Positions 1-6,417 of a DNA stretch of 21,468 nt are shown piece after piece. How positions within the stretch are numbered: position 1 is the stretch's first letter; each line of letters opens with the position of its first letter. The position numbers and the translations under genes are program-made. This stretch comes from JAPKZH01 sp964537875 (lineage in GTDB: Bacteria > Acidobacteriota > Aminicenantia > Aminicenantales > UBA4085), in the NCBI GenBank assembly GCA_964537875.1, contig CAZIDN010000062.1, positions 1-21,468 on the forward strand, written 5' to 3'. The notes beneath the pieces were generated by a model, which was not told the DNA's origin, did no database searches, and was given only the letters and a program-made list of their open reading frames with translations.

Positions 1-63
1 GATAGTTTTGTTGAAAATAAAAGAGTTAACCATGCCAACTGTCGAACTTGGGTTAATATCACT

Positions 64-99
64 AAAAAAATCAGGAAGGCGTCTTCGGCATCTGACGCC
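64..99 (-). terminator. Probable intrinsic terminator of the Ser/Thr kinase gene
   Basis: Read on the - strand, a 6-bp GC-rich stem (GGCGTC/GACGCC, + strand 78-83 and 94-99, 10-nt loop) is followed, after an 8-nt gap, by seven T residues (+ strand A-run 64-70). It lies about 50 bp downstream of the kinase stop codon and in the right orientation. The gap between stem and T-run is longer than ideal, so termination may be inefficient. Confidence 0.5.
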
Positions 100-106
100 C
101 ACGAAT

Positions 107-136
107 CCCCCTTGATTGTTCAGGGGGGCAGGGGGG
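107..136. repeat. Small C/G-run hairpin and G-run pair
   Basis: CCCCCT at 107-112 pairs with AGGGGG at 122-127 across a 9-nt loop. A second run of six G follows at 131-136. The hairpin sits between the kinase stop codon and its probable terminator. It resembles in style, but is not identical to, the C-run/G-run hairpins near 6242 and 21345. It could be a transcript-end stabiliser or a repeat fragment; nothing here decides between these. Confidence 0.4.
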
Positions 137-149
137 TTAATATCAATAG

Positions 150-2387
150 TTAAAAGTTTTGAAGGCGTTTTGGGGTATCTTCATCAAGCTTCAACGTTTT
201 CAACAGAGCTTTGAACCTGGCATCTTTCTGAATTTCAGGAACAAATATTTTGGTAAAGATATGAACGAACGGCATCAGGGTGTCACGCTCTTCGCGAGCC
301 TTGTCAAAATATTCAAAAGCTCTATCGAAATTCCCCAGGGCTCCCGCTAACCACCCGATGCACATCGATGACACATACGCGCTTTTCTTTTGCGCCAGCA
401 TATCGTCCAGGATTCGTTCGGCTTTCTCGCTGTCGCCCTTAGAGATATGGATCAGGCCGAGCCATTGGTCCGCCCAACCGGAATAAACCACTAGTTCCTT
501 TGATTTTAACAAGGCGGCGATCGCCTTCTCGGCTTCCCTTTTCAAAAAATAAGCTACCCCAACATGGAAGTAAGCGAGTCCTGAATTGGGGTCCATTTCG
601 ATGGCTTTCGGAAATTCTAAGATGGCGTCGTCAGGTTTCCCGACAGACCAATGGATGCCCACAGAAAAAGCATAGAACAGAGGCATGAGCGGATCCAAAT
701 TCTGAGCCAGCTTGATTTCCCTGACGGCGTCTTCAAAGCGCCTCCTGGCGACGCAAACCCAGGCATACAAGGCGTGTACGAGCGCATTCCCGGGGTTGAT
801 GGCCAAGGCTCGCTCATAGCTCCTCTCTGCAGTTTCCCAATCCCATTCGTAATAAAAAGCTATGTAGGCCGTTTGAAAATGAGCTTCGGCCAGGCGGCTA
901 TCCAATTCTAGAGCTTTCTGGAAAGCCATCTTGGCCTTAGGCAACATTTCGGCTGGAGGAGCCAAGCTCACGATCCCCATACTTGCATAGACGGTGGCTA
1001 TTCCGGCGTAAGCGAGAGCAAAATTTGGATCCGCGTCGATCGCTTTCCGAAAATAATCGAGGGCTTTGTTTGATGCCTCAAGGCTCGGCCTATAAGTGAA
1101 ATATAGCCCCTTGAGATAAAGGTTGTAAGCCTCCGGATCATCCGTATGACGTTTCTCGACGGCCGCTTTTTCTTGCGCCAACAAGGTGATCTTCAAATTG
1201 TCCACGATGGCCTTGGAGATTTCGTCCTGGATGGCGAAGATGTCCTCCATCTCCCGGTCGAACTTCTCGGACCAGAGGTGAAAGCCGTCTTCGACTTTAA
1301 TCAATTGGGCGGTGATACGCAGCTTATTTCCGGCCTTTCGGATGCTTCCCTCGAGCACCGTATCAACGCTCAATTTTCGGCCGATATCCCGCACATCAAC
1401 ATCTTTCCCCTTGAAAGCAAACGCCGAAGTCCGGGCCACAACGCGTAATTCTCTGATGTGGGTCAGGCCGTTGATGAGCTCCTCGGCGATGCCGTCGCAA
1501 AAATATTCCTGGTCTTTCTGGGAGCTCATGTCCACAAAAGGGAGAACGGCGATGGAAGGTTTGTGAGCTTTTTGAGCGGGCTTTTCAAAAGATTTCAAAG
1601 CTTCGGTTAAGGCCTCCGCGTCTTGGAGGCGATTTCTCGGATCCTTCTCGAGGCATTTGTGGATAATCGTTTTAAGTTGAGCCGGAATCTCTTTCCCCTG
1701 GCGAAAGATAGGCCGAGGCTCCTCTTTCAAAATCGAATAGATAACGGCCTGATCATGCTCGCTTTGGAAAGGCCGCTGGCCCGAGAGCATCTCGTAAAAT
1801 ACACAGCCTAGCGACCAGATGTCCGTGCGGTGATCGACGACCTCGCCTCGTGCCTGCTCAGGCGACATGTAGGCTGGCGTACCCATAATCGTCATTGTCT
1901 TGGTCAGGTCAGCGCCCCGCTCGAGCTTCGCCAGGCCAAAATCCATGATCTTCACCTGGCCATCCTCTGTGAGCATAATATTGCCCGGCTTGATGTCCCG
2001 GTGGATGATCCCCCGGCCATGAGCGCTCTTTAGGCCTTCAGCCACCTGGGTGGCGATATTCACAGCCTCTTGAATATCGAGCGGTCCTGACAAAATCTTA
2101 TCCTTTAAGCTTTGTCCCTTAATATAGGCCATGGCGATATAAGTCTGGCCTTCAGCCTCATTGATTTCATAGATTGTGCCGATATTGGGATGGTCTAAGG
2201 CTGCCGCCGCCTGCGCCTCCTGAACGAACCGTGTTCGGGCCTGGAGATCTCCGGTGAATTGAGCCGGCAGAAACTTCAGCGCGACTATCCTCTTGAGCTT
2301 CGTGTCCTCCGCCTTGTAGACAACTCCCATCCCGCCTTCCCCGATCTTTTCGAGTATTTTATAGTGTAAGATTGTTTTACCGATCAT
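150..2387 (-). CDS. Soluble Ser/Thr protein kinase with TolB-like domain and TPR repeats
   Basis: 745 residues. The N-terminal Hanks-type kinase domain (about 8-268) has the glycine-rich loop GEGGMG (16-21), ATP lysine K38, a probable helix-C glutamate E57, catalytic loop HRDIKPGN with D131, DFG at 149-151 and GTPAYMSPEQ in the activation segment, so it should be active. Residues about 275-400 (from SIAVLPFVDMSS) match the TolB/adenylate-cyclase-associated segment common in these kinases. The rest is mostly tetratricopeptide repeats (about 415-700). No membrane span or signal peptide is seen, so it should be cytosolic. The family is frequent in Acidobacteriota and Aminicenantes. It is divergent from the neighbouring + strand genes and has its own promoter and terminator. 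The start ATG lies about 13 nt from the predicted transcription start. The substrate is unknown; the TPR part probably chooses partners. Confidence 0.93.
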   Translation of the reverse strand: MIGKTILHYKILEKIGEGGMGVVYKAEDTKLKRIVALKFLPAQFTGDLQARTRFVQEAQAAAALDHPNIGTIYEINEAEGQTYIAMAYIKGQSLKDKILSGPLDIQEAVNIATQVAEGLKSAHGRGIIHRDIKPGNIMLTEDGQVKIMDFGLAKLERGADLTKTMTIMGTPAYMSPEQARGEVVDHRTDIWSLGCVFYEMLSGQRPFQSEHDQAVIYSILKEEPRPIFRQGKEIPAQLKTIIHKCLEKDPRNRLQDAEALTEALKSFEKPAQKAHKPSIAVLPFVDMSSQKDQEYFCDGIAEELINGLTHIRELRVVARTSAFAFKGKDVDVRDIGRKLSVDTVLEGSIRKAGNKLRITAQLIKVEDGFHLWSEKFDREMEDIFAIQDEISKAIVDNLKITLLAQEKAAVEKRHTDDPEAYNLYLKGLYFTYRPSLEASNKALDYFRKAIDADPNFALAYAGIATVYASMGIVSLAPPAEMLPKAKMAFQKALELDSRLAEAHFQTAYIAFYYEWDWETAERSYERALAINPGNALVHALYAWVCVARRRFEDAVREIKLAQNLDPLMPLFYAFSVGIHWSVGKPDDAILEFPKAIEMDPNSGLAYFHVGVAYFLKREAEKAIAALLKSKELVVYSGWADQWLGLIHISKGDSEKAERILDDMLAQKKSAYVSSMCIGWLAGALGNFDRAFEYFDKAREERDTLMPFVHIFTKIFVPEIQKDARFKALLKTLKLDEDTPKRLQNF

Positions 2388-2406
2388 TTGCCGATAACCC
2401 TTAAAG

Positions 2407-2436
2407 AATATATTGCTGGCTAAAGGGCAAAGTCAA
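2407..2436 (-). promoter_or_regulatory. Sigma70-type promoter of the Ser/Thr kinase gene
   Basis: On the - strand, TTGACT (+ strand 2431-2436) and TATATT (+ strand 2407-2412) are separated by 18 bp. This predicts a start near 2400 and a leader of about 13 nt before the kinase ATG at 2387, with a short AAGGG as possible ribosome-binding site. The layout is nearly the same as that of the promoter proposed at 6369-6398. Confidence 0.6.
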
Positions 2437-2448
2437 GAAAAGAAAATA

Positions 2449-2523
2449 GGGTGCGGTTTCGCTTTCCCAGCGGCTTCCTACACACGGTAGAAGTCAGAGG
2501 TTCAAATCCTCTATCACCCACCA
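2449..2523 (+). pseudogene. Degenerate tRNA-Val-like sequence (CAC at anticodon position)
   Basis: The 3' half is clearly tRNA-like. A perfect 5-bp T stem (AGAGG 2496-2500, CCTCT 2508-2512) encloses TTCAAAT. It is followed by acceptor strand ATCACCC, discriminator A and an encoded CCA (2521-2523). The 5' end GGGTG pairs with CACCC, but the last two acceptor pairs are lost. The anticodon arm (2474-2490) has a T-T mismatch, and position 33 is A instead of the near-universal T; the triplet at 34-36 would be CAC (valine). The D arm lacks the GG of the D loop. The remaining sequence resembles tRNA-Val. I read it as a pseudogene or as the 3' part left after a past integration; a highly divergent functional tRNA is less likely. 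Confidence 0.6.
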
Positions 2524-2785
2524 ACCTTCTCCCGGGAATTGATCCCTGCTCACCAGATGCGGGGGAGGAGGCGGTAGTGGACTTCCAGGACGTAGTCCTT
2601 GTAGCCCGGCAATTCGACTTGAAGCAGGCGATCCTCCAAAGCCGTTCTCAAGGTCATGAGGGCGGCGGCCGTGCCGCCGGGGATCAGCGCCCAAGAATAT
2701 CTTGTAAAAGTCCAGCCCAGGCATTAAAATAGACGACCTTTTCTAAATTCTCTGGTCTGTTCTGAAAAAGCCAAGAAAGAAGAAA
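2524..2785. other. Gene-poor stretch carrying a methyltransferase relic
   Basis: This completes the 398-bp gap between the kinase start and the next gene, following the kinase promoter and the tRNA relic. It contains the - strand coding relic listed at 2550-2723. The final 60 bp before the DUF5916-type gene are AT-rich with no convincing -35/-10 pair. Short open frames here in other phases show no recognisable protein features. Confidence 0.5.
2550..2723 (-). pseudogene. C-terminal relic of an isoprenylcysteine carboxyl methyltransferase-family protein
   Basis: A - strand frame stays open for 57 codons between a TAA (+ strand 2724-2726) and a terminal TGA (2550-2552). Its peptide contains SWALIPGG, then RTALEDRLLQVELPGY, and ends YRLLPRIW. 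This is the typical C-terminal pattern of small membrane methyltransferases of the ICMT/PEMT type: a last hydrophobic segment, an R-x-x-x-E-D-R-x-L helix, an E-L-P-G-Y turn and a final R-L-L/I-P-x-x-W. The membrane-spanning N-terminal two thirds and any plausible start are missing. The preserved end with a lost front suggests deletion or rearrangement here. The family call is from recalled sequence pattern only. Confidence 0.55.
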
Positions 2786-4978
2786 ATGAAGAGACTCATA
2801 TTATTTTGCCTGATTTCATCATTCGTCCTGTCCTCTTTTCTTGCGGCGGCCGAGCTGAAGGCCGTCCGTGTCAAAGAGGCCCCTAAGATCGACGGCAGCC
2901 TATCCGATTCCGTTTGGCAGGCGGCCGCGCCCGTCGCCAATTTCCGCATGGTCGAGCCGCAGCCCAACCAGGAGCCGACAGAGAAGACCGAGCTGAGGAT
3001 CCTGTATGATGAGGCGAATCTCTACATCGGCATCGTCTGCTACGATAGCGAGCCGAGGCGGATTGCGGCGAACACCATGGCCCATGACAGCGGGGGCGCG
3101 CCTCAGGGCTGGGGCTTCGGGCACGCTCCGCAGGCTCCCAGCGACGATCTCATCCGAGTCCTCCTCGATCCCTTTCAGGACAAGAGGACCGCTTACATCT
3201 TTTTCGTCAATCCCCTGAGCGCCCGCGGCGAAGGGTTGGCCTATGCTGGAAGCTCCAGCCTCAACTGGGATGGGGTCTGGGAGGCCAAGAGCCGCATTCT
3301 CGAAAACGGCTGGAGCGCCGAGCTCCGGATCCCGTTCAAAACCATCTCCTTCAAGCCCGGGCTCACCATCTGGGGCATCAACGTCGAGCGCTATATCGCC
3401 CGAAAGCAGGAGACGATCCGGCTGTCCGGGACAAACAGGGACAGCAACTTCAACAACCCGATGGAAGCGGCCGGCCTGGAGGGAATCGAGGGCGTCGAGC
3501 AGGGAAAAGGGATCACCTTCCGCCCCTATGGCCTCGTCAGCGCCCAGAAAACCAGCGATGATCCCGGGGACTATGATTGGAAACTCGACGGCGGTTTCGA
3601 CATCTACAAGAGCTTTACTCCTAATCTGGTGGGCGTCGTCAGCTACAACATGGACTTCGCCGAGACCGAAGTCGACGAGCGCCGCATCAACCTGACCCGG
3701 TTTCCCCTATTTTTCCCCGAAAAGAGGATGTTCTTTCTAGAGGGCTCCGAGACCTTCAGCTTCAGCTCGAGCGTCAGCTTTATGCCTTTCTTCAGCCGCA
3801 GAATCGGGCTCTACGAAGGCAAGCAGGTGCCGGTCGTTTTCGGCACTAAGCTCTACGGCAAGATCGGCAGCACGAACCTGTCCATCCTGGACGTCCAGAC
3901 CGGCAAACTGGAGGGCCTCGAGGGCTTGCCGAGCAACAATCTCCTCGCCGCCCGGATGACCCAGAATATCTTCGCCCAGAGCAAGGTGGGTTGGATCTTC
4001 ACCAACGGCAGCCCGACGGGAGAGAAGAACTCCCTGGCCGGCGCGGATTTCAACTACTCATCCTCCAAGTTCTTAGGGAATAAGAACATCATGCTCGCTG
4101 CCTGGGCGGCCTACAACTGGAACGAAAAAAAAGAGGGACGGCACCACGGCTTCGGCTTCCGGGCCGATTATCCCAATGACCTCTGGAACGTCCAGTCGAC
4201 GTACGCTTACTACGGAGAGGCCTTGGATCCCGGCCTGGGCTACATGATGCGGACGAGCATGCAGACAGCCTTTGCCCGGGTCGCCTTCCAGCCGCGGCCG
4301 GAAAAGGGCATCCTCGGCAAGTTCATCCGGCAGTTCTTCTTCGATGTGAGCGCCGATTACTACTGGGACCTTGCCTGGAATCTCGAAACGAGCCGCCTTA
4401 CCGCTTCGCCCCTCAGCTTTCGGACCGAGAGCGGAGAGAATATCGGTCTAAGCATCGTCGCCAACCGTGATGTCCTGCCGTATGACTTCGAGGTCGCCAA
4501 AGGAGTGGTCCTTCCCGCCGGCCCCTACGATTTCACGAGCTATGGTTTCGAGTTTAGAACCTCGACCCATAGAGCAACGGTTTTTGAAATGAATTACAGT
4601 TTCGGGGGGTTCTATTCAGGCCACTACGACAACGTGAGCTTCGGGCTGACCCTGAAATACAAAGGATACGCGACCCTGGCCTTGGACACCAACCTCGTCC
4701 GGGGTCGGCTCCCCCAGGGACATTTCAACGAGAATGTCTACCAGGTCAAGGCCGACATTTTCATTTCGCCCGACCTCGGCCTCATGAACTATATCCAGTA
4801 CGACGACATCTCCAGGTTGCTGGGCTGGAGCGCCCGGCTCCGCTGGCAGATCTCCCCCGGCAACGATATCTACGTCGTTTACAACAAGAACTGGGAGAGG
4901 CGCTGGGATCCGACCAGCCGGTTCTTCCCGATGGAAGAGCGCGGTGTTCTGAAAATCTCACTCTCGCTCAGGCCCTAA
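2786..4978 (+). CDS. Secreted CBM9-like / DUF5916 outer-membrane beta-barrel protein
   Basis: 730 residues with an N-terminal signal peptide (KR, hydrophobic stretch to about 20, AAA-E cleavage region). Residues about 28-230 form a carbohydrate-binding family 9-like module, with the usual APKIDGSLSDSVWQ opening, YDEANLYIGI, and a conserved region around WDGVWEAKSRILENGWSAE (about 158-176). Residues about 240-730 match the DUF5916 C-terminal region. They are rich in alternating aromatic and polar strands and end in a strand (LKISLSLRP), as expected for an outer-membrane barrel. The ATG follows a purine-rich AGAAAGAAG. Members often sit near TonB-type or peptidase genes in Bacteroidota and Aminicenantes. 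The ligand is unknown. The following lipoprotein may be a partner, but a mobile-type repeat separates them. Confidence 0.85.
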   Translation: MKRLILFCLISSFVLSSFLAAAELKAVRVKEAPKIDGSLSDSVWQAAAPVANFRMVEPQPNQEPTEKTELRILYDEANLYIGIVCYDSEPRRIAANTMAHDSGGAPQGWGFGHAPQAPSDDLIRVLLDPFQDKRTAYIFFVNPLSARGEGLAYAGSSSLNWDGVWEAKSRILENGWSAELRIPFKTISFKPGLTIWGINVERYIARKQETIRLSGTNRDSNFNNPMEAAGLEGIEGVEQGKGITFRPYGLVSAQKTSDDPGDYDWKLDGGFDIYKSFTPNLVGVVSYNMDFAETEVDERRINLTRFPLFFPEKRMFFLEGSETFSFSSSVSFMPFFSRRIGLYEGKQVPVVFGTKLYGKIGSTNLSILDVQTGKLEGLEGLPSNNLLAARMTQNIFAQSKVGWIFTNGSPTGEKNSLAGADFNYSSSKFLGNKNIMLAAWAAYNWNEKKEGRHHGFGFRADYPNDLWNVQSTYAYYGEALDPGLGYMMRTSMQTAFARVAFQPRPEKGILGKFIRQFFFDVSADYYWDLAWNLETSRLTASPLSFRTESGENIGLSIVANRDVLPYDFEVAKGVVLPAGPYDFTSYGFEFRTSTHRATVFEMNYSFGGFYSGHYDNVSFGLTLKYKGYATLALDTNLVRGRLPQGHFNENVYQVKADIFISPDLGLMNYIQYDDISRLLGWSARLRWQISPGNDIYVVYNKNWERRWDPTSRFFPMEERGVLKISLSLRP

Positions 4979-4980
4979 AA

Positions 4981-5171
4981 CGGGGTCAAACCTACTCATT
5001 ACGCACAATATTCCAGGGGAACTTGCGTAAAGAGTAGGTTTGACCCCGGGTTGTTCAGCTTTCAAAGGGCTAGCATCTTCCTCGTATCTAATATAATATG
5101 GAATGGGATCAAAGGAACCTTTAACGCGGGCTTCTAACCTAGTATGTGCGTAATGAGTAGGTTTGACCCCG
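4981..5171. mobile_element. MITE-like or REP-type element with 25-bp terminal inverted repeats
   Basis: The left end (4981-5005, starting CGGGGTCAAACCTACTC) is the exact reverse complement of the right end (5147-5171, ending GTAGGTTTGACCCCG). A third internal copy at 5024-5048, in the same orientation as the right end, differs at one base. Left end and internal copy alone form a 68-bp imperfect palindrome with an 18-nt spacer. No coding frame is present inside, and no obvious target duplication flanks it (TAAAA on the left, AATTA on the right). GGGGTC-type ends and the lack of target duplication recall elements moved by IS200/IS605-like or REP-associated tyrosine transposases; this link is inferred. 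The element contains an internal TATAAT at 5092-5097 without a good -35. Confidence 0.75.
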
Positions 5172-5233
5172 AATTATTCGGAGGAAAAGAATCTGTCTGG
5201 CGTTTTTTCGAGTTATAGAGAATGGAGGAACAT

Positions 5234-6058
5234 ATGAATTCGATCTCAAAAAAAACAGTCTTACTGGCGCTGGCCCTGATGCTTGCCAGCTGCCGGACCT
5301 TCAACACATTTTCGACGGAGAGCCGACCGCTGGATCACCAGGTTATCGTCGACGGGAAGACCGATGATTGGCGCGGCGATCTGTTCGTCGCCGAGGGACA
5401 GCGGATCGAGCTCGGCTTCCTGAACGACCGGGAAAATCTTTACATCTGTCTTCTGACCACGGACAATTTCGTCCGGGCTCAGATTCTGACGCAGGGCCTG
5501 ACGGTATGGTTCGATCCGAAGGGAAAAACGGACAAGGTTTTCGGGATTAAATTTCCCGTCGGCCTGCCGCCCGGCGAGCGGAAGATGCCCTTGGGAGATA
5601 ATCCCGAGGGGCCGGATCTGGAAAACCTGCCAAAGGTGCCCATGACGGAAATGGAGATCATCCGGTCGGAGAAGGAACCGCCCCAAAAATTGAATCTTGA
5701 GGAGGCCAAGGGGATCGAAGTCAAAGTCGTGCCGTCTTCCGGCCTGATCGTCTATGAACTCAAAATCCCGCTCATCAAAACGGAACAACATCCCATCGCC
5801 GTTGGGGCCGAGCCGGGAAAGACGATCGGCATTGGGTTCGAAACCCCAAAATTCGATCCGAGCCAGATGCCTCGAAGGCGTGTCGGCGGGCCCCCTGGGG
5901 GCGGTCGTCCGCCCATGGGCGGCGGAGCCGGACAGGAGGGAATGGGCGGATACGGCAGGGGATTTCAATTGCCCGAAGGCTTGAAAATGTGGGCTATCGT
6001 CAGCCTCGCCCAAGGCCAGAGCGGCCGACAGCCGGAGCTCCTGTTTTTGTCTCGCTGA
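5234..6058 (+). CDS. Lipoprotein with CBM9/DOMON-like N-terminal domain and Gly/Pro-rich C-terminus
   Basis: 274 residues from the ATG at 5234. An upstream in-frame ATG at 5222 is less likely because the ribosome-binding site GGAGG (5224-5228) overlaps it and sits 5 nt before the second ATG. The signal peptide ends in lipobox LASC with lipidated cysteine C20, so the mature protein should be membrane-anchored. Residues about 35-100 (QVIVDGKTDDW, LYICLLTTD) resemble the start of CBM9/DOMON-like beta sandwiches seen in the upstream exported protein. Residues about 210-250 are Gly/Pro/Arg-rich and low in complexity. No catalytic motif is visible. It lies after the MITE-like element. Function is unknown; ligand binding at the cell surface is the best guess. 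Confidence 0.75.
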   Translation: MNSISKKTVLLALALMLASCRTFNTFSTESRPLDHQVIVDGKTDDWRGDLFVAEGQRIELGFLNDRENLYICLLTTDNFVRAQILTQGLTVWFDPKGKTDKVFGIKFPVGLPPGERKMPLGDNPEGPDLENLPKVPMTEMEIIRSEKEPPQKLNLEEAKGIEVKVVPSSGLIVYELKIPLIKTEQHPIAVGAEPGKTIGIGFETPKFDPSQMPRRRVGGPPGGGRPPMGGGAGQEGMGGYGRGFQLPEGLKMWAIVSLAQGQSGRQPELLFLSR

Positions 6059-6131
6059 AGCGGCTTCCGCGGGAAACTAAAATTCAATCGCCATACAGAA
6101 AAACTGTCAACTGTCTGGAAAGAGGATATTC

Positions 6132-6162
6132 GGGGTGATATTTGGGGGCAAAAAATCACCCC
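6132..6162. other. Hairpin downstream of the lipoprotein gene
   Basis: GGGGTGAT (6132-6139) pairs perfectly with ATCACCCC (6155-6162) across a 15-nt loop. No T-run follows on either strand, so it is not a standard intrinsic terminator. It could protect the lipoprotein transcript end, or belong to the repeat family nearby. Confidence 0.4.
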
Positions 6163-6205
6163 CTCCAGGGGTATGCCGGTTATATTGAAGAAGGACCTCC
6201 AAATA

Positions 6206-6346
6206 TGTGATTTCAAAGAGGCGTTGGAATCGCCCCTAAAGCCCCCCTAGCGGAGGGGGGCCCCGTCGGCTTTTCGACGGGGGGAACCGACGGGACTGGT
6301 TCCCCAGGGGGCCGGGGGGCGATTCCGACGCCGATATAAAATCACA
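6206..6346. repeat. Dispersed repeat folding as three hairpins closed by an outer stem
   Basis: The outer arms are inverted: TGTGATTT at 6206-6213 pairs with 6339-6346, and GGCGT-x-GGAATCGCCCC (6220-6236) pairs with 6316-6332 with one mismatch. Enclosed are three hairpins: C6T/AG6 (6242-6260), CCCCGTCG/CGACGGGG (6261-6282) and GGGGAACC/GGTTCCCC (6281-6305); the last two share two bases. A 27-nt core (6239-6265) recurs at 21342-21368 with one difference. No coding capacity. It looks like a non-autonomous or structural repeat element, or a structured RNA. Confidence 0.7.
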
Positions 6347-6368
6347 CAATCGGAGACGCTTACGGCTA

Positions 6369-6398
6369 TTGACAGGGATTTGCCTCCAGGAATATATT
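6369..6398 (+). promoter_or_regulatory. Sigma70-type promoter of the NtrC-family regulator gene
   Basis: A perfect TTGACA (6369-6374) and TATATT (6393-6398) are separated by 18 bp. The predicted start near 6405 puts the TTG codon at 6403 outside the transcript and supports the ATG at 6418, about 13 nt downstream, with GGGAAG (6405-6410) as ribosome-binding site. The regulator would thus be made independently of sigma54. Confidence 0.6.
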
Positions 6399-6417
6399 AT
6401 TTTTGGGAAGTCAGCCC

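Larger units (their letters stand above)
6059..6402. other. 344-bp gene-free stretch with hairpins, a repeat element and a promoter
   Basis: No convincing coding frame is present. From left to right it holds a hairpin (6132-6162), the multi-hairpin repeat element (6206-6346) and the promoter of the next gene (6369-6398). Confidence 0.7.

Noticed and set aside
2449..2523. Functional tRNA-Val(CAC)
   Set aside because: Loss of U33, of the D-loop GG, of two acceptor pairs and of one anticodon-stem pair makes normal function unlikely, so it was called a pseudogene.
2451..2732. 93-codon + strand open frame after the kinase promoter
   Set aside because: It starts within the tRNA relic, runs antisense to the methyltransferase relic, and has no ribosome-binding site or recognisable features.
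5261..6013. Long open frame of 250 codons on the - strand within the lipoprotein gene
   Set aside because: It is antisense to a gene with a clear lipobox and ribosome-binding site, and its translation shows no domain or signal features. GC-rich third positions readily create such frames.
6403..6417. TTG at 6403 as start of the NtrC-type regulator
   Set aside because: It lies upstream of the predicted transcription start at about 6405, and its ribosome-binding context is poor. ATG 6418 fits the promoter and GGGAAG better.
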